Positions 59,245-59,850 of a stretch of DNA of 59,850 nucleotides are shown in pieces. The notes beneath the pieces were generated by a model, which worked only from the letters and a program-made list of their open reading frames with translations, was not told where the DNA came from and did no database searches. This DNA comes from a virus. Numbering within the stretch: position 1 is the stretch's first letter; each line of letters starts with the position of its first letter. Location of the stretch: the IMG/VR virus record IMGVR_UViG_3300030098_002885, positions 1 to 59,850 of that record, one strand, 5' to 3'. A program made the position numbers and the translations under genes.

Positions 59245-59301
59245 TAGACAGTAGACACTCTAGACATAGACAACCCCTCACTATCTTTAAGATAGGAGGG
59301 G
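59245..59301. terminator. TAGACA array and hairpin between convergent genes
   Basis: Four TAGACA copies (59245, 59252, 59261, 59267) are packed in 28 bases. They are followed by a hairpin with arms CCCCTC-A-CTATC (59274-59285) and GATAG-GAGGGG (59291-59301) around TTTAA. It separates the rightward zinc-ribbon gene from the leftward HNH gene. There is no T-tract, so bidirectional termination is likely but not certain. The rest of 59171-59337 shows no gene. Confidence 0.5.
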
Positions 59302-59337
59302 CTGACAGAATCGGTCACACAAGCAGGAGGCTGAATC

Positions 59338-59832
59338 TTAATTGCTAGTTTCTGCCACCGCCCGACACCAGTCTATGAAAACATCCTGATCTAAGGGTCC
59401 TTTCATAAGGTTCACTCTCTTGCATACCAACTGCATATTATTTATCTCGTAATGTCCGTCGTTATCTATTCGATCAATAGAGATTATGCTGTGGTTCCCA
59501 TCCACCCCTTGGCTAGCGTTTATTCTCTTATGGGTCATAGGTATCCCAGTGATGGCACACTTACCCTCTTGTGCATCGTATAGGTCTAGTAACTGTTCGA
59601 CCTTTAAGTCCCACTTATAACTTCTATGGCCTACAGTATCTCTAGCCCTTGACGATTTAAGTTGTGAGAAAGCACGGCGAATGAACTTATGAGGGGTGCT
59701 TTCATGCATGTCAGATTTTTCTTTGTATTTGCATGTATTACATTTGATACCAGCGTAAGGCCTTCGGGGATGCTCCACCCTAAAGCTATCTATGGGGAGT
59801 GTACGGCTACACCCCCCACAGAATTTCTCCAC
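59338..59832 (-). CDS. HNH endonuclease, 5' end probably across the window junction
   Basis: 164 residues as read from GTG 59832. An N-terminal zinc-binding part has CGGCSRTLPIDSF and KCNTCKYK. The HNH core has CAITGIPMTH, SIISIDRIDND and NMQLVCKRVN. This type cuts dsDNA and is found as homing or packaging-linked endonucleases. No ribosome site precedes the GTG. If the window is circular, the frame runs on to an ATG at window position 30 with AGAAGGGAC just upstream, adding 16 residues and overlapping the small membrane gene. That is probably the true start. Confidence 0.8.
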   Translation of the reverse strand: MEKFCGGCSRTLPIDSFRVEHPRRPYAGIKCNTCKYKEKSDMHESTPHKFIRRAFSQLKSSRARDTVGHRSYKWDLKVEQLLDLYDAQEGKCAITGIPMTHKRINASQGVDGNHSIISIDRIDNDGHYEINNMQLVCKRVNLMKGPLDQDVFIDWCRAVAETSN

Positions 59833-59850
59833 AGGTAAGGAAAGTCTACG

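Noticed and set aside
1-59850. Temperate lifestyle suggested by two XRE-like proteins and an operator palindrome
   Set aside because: No integrase, recombinase directionality factor, partition genes or att-like repeats were found; Cro-like regulators are also common in lytic phages.

Overview
This 59,850-base window looks like the complete, circularly permuted genome of a lytic tailed phage with a short-tailed (podovirus-like) virion. It holds terminase, portal, scaffold, HK97/SU10-type capsid protein, tail-nozzle-like protein, internal virion proteins including one of 3,315 residues, fibres, a lysis cassette and a full replication set. No integrase, excisionase or partition gene is visible. 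No single-subunit RNA polymerase was recognised, and the promoters that can be read are sigma70-like, so host RNA polymerase is probably used. Several features suggest an alphaproteobacterial, probably aquatic, host: a 3TM holin of the gene-transfer-agent type, an extensin-like-C peptidase, a class II (B12-dependent) ribonucleotide reductase and a ROSE-type leader on the Hsp20 gene. No species can be named from sequence alone.

Layout. (1) 1-5842, minus strand: a leftward operon with a 63-aa gene, a MoxR/CobS-like AAA+ ATPase, a CobT-like VWA metal-site protein, three poorly known proteins including an XRE-like regulator, and a small membrane protein. Joining the window ends extends the HNH gene at 59338-59832 in frame into this operon. 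(2) 5843-6453: divergent control region with two promoters, a GC-rich TAGACA-rich block and a 9-bp iteron inverted repeat around an AT-rich core. (3) 6454-45702, plus strand: terminase, capsid (with its own promoter and terminator), tail, a HlyC-like acyltransferase, internal virion proteins, fibres, then spanin- or holin-like proteins, amidase, a second holin and small secreted proteins. (4) 55166-45651, minus strand: replication and nucleotide operon with SNF2-type helicase, PD-(D/E)XK nuclease, a possible ssDNA-binding protein, family A DNA polymerase, class II RNR, a DUF3310 protein, an HTH protein, Hsp20 and extensin-like peptidase. (5) 55419-59170, plus strand: AEP-type primase, SF3 helicase, small basic proteins, a second copy of the iteron inverted repeat, a RuvC-like resolvase and a zinc ribbon protein.

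The genes fit a phage that builds its own replisome (primase, SF3 helicase, PolA, SNF2 helicase, nuclease, resolvase) and feeds it with a cobalamin-dependent RNR. The most unusual points are a toxin-activating-type lysine acyltransferase beside the internal virion proteins, a ROSE-like RNA thermometer on the phage Hsp20 gene, two inverted iteron elements that may be replication origins, a dispersed family of small exported two-cysteine proteins, hairpins with identical loops in the ATPase/VWA operon, and an over-frequent TAGACA motif that clusters between genes. All functional calls are from motif reading; no database search was run.
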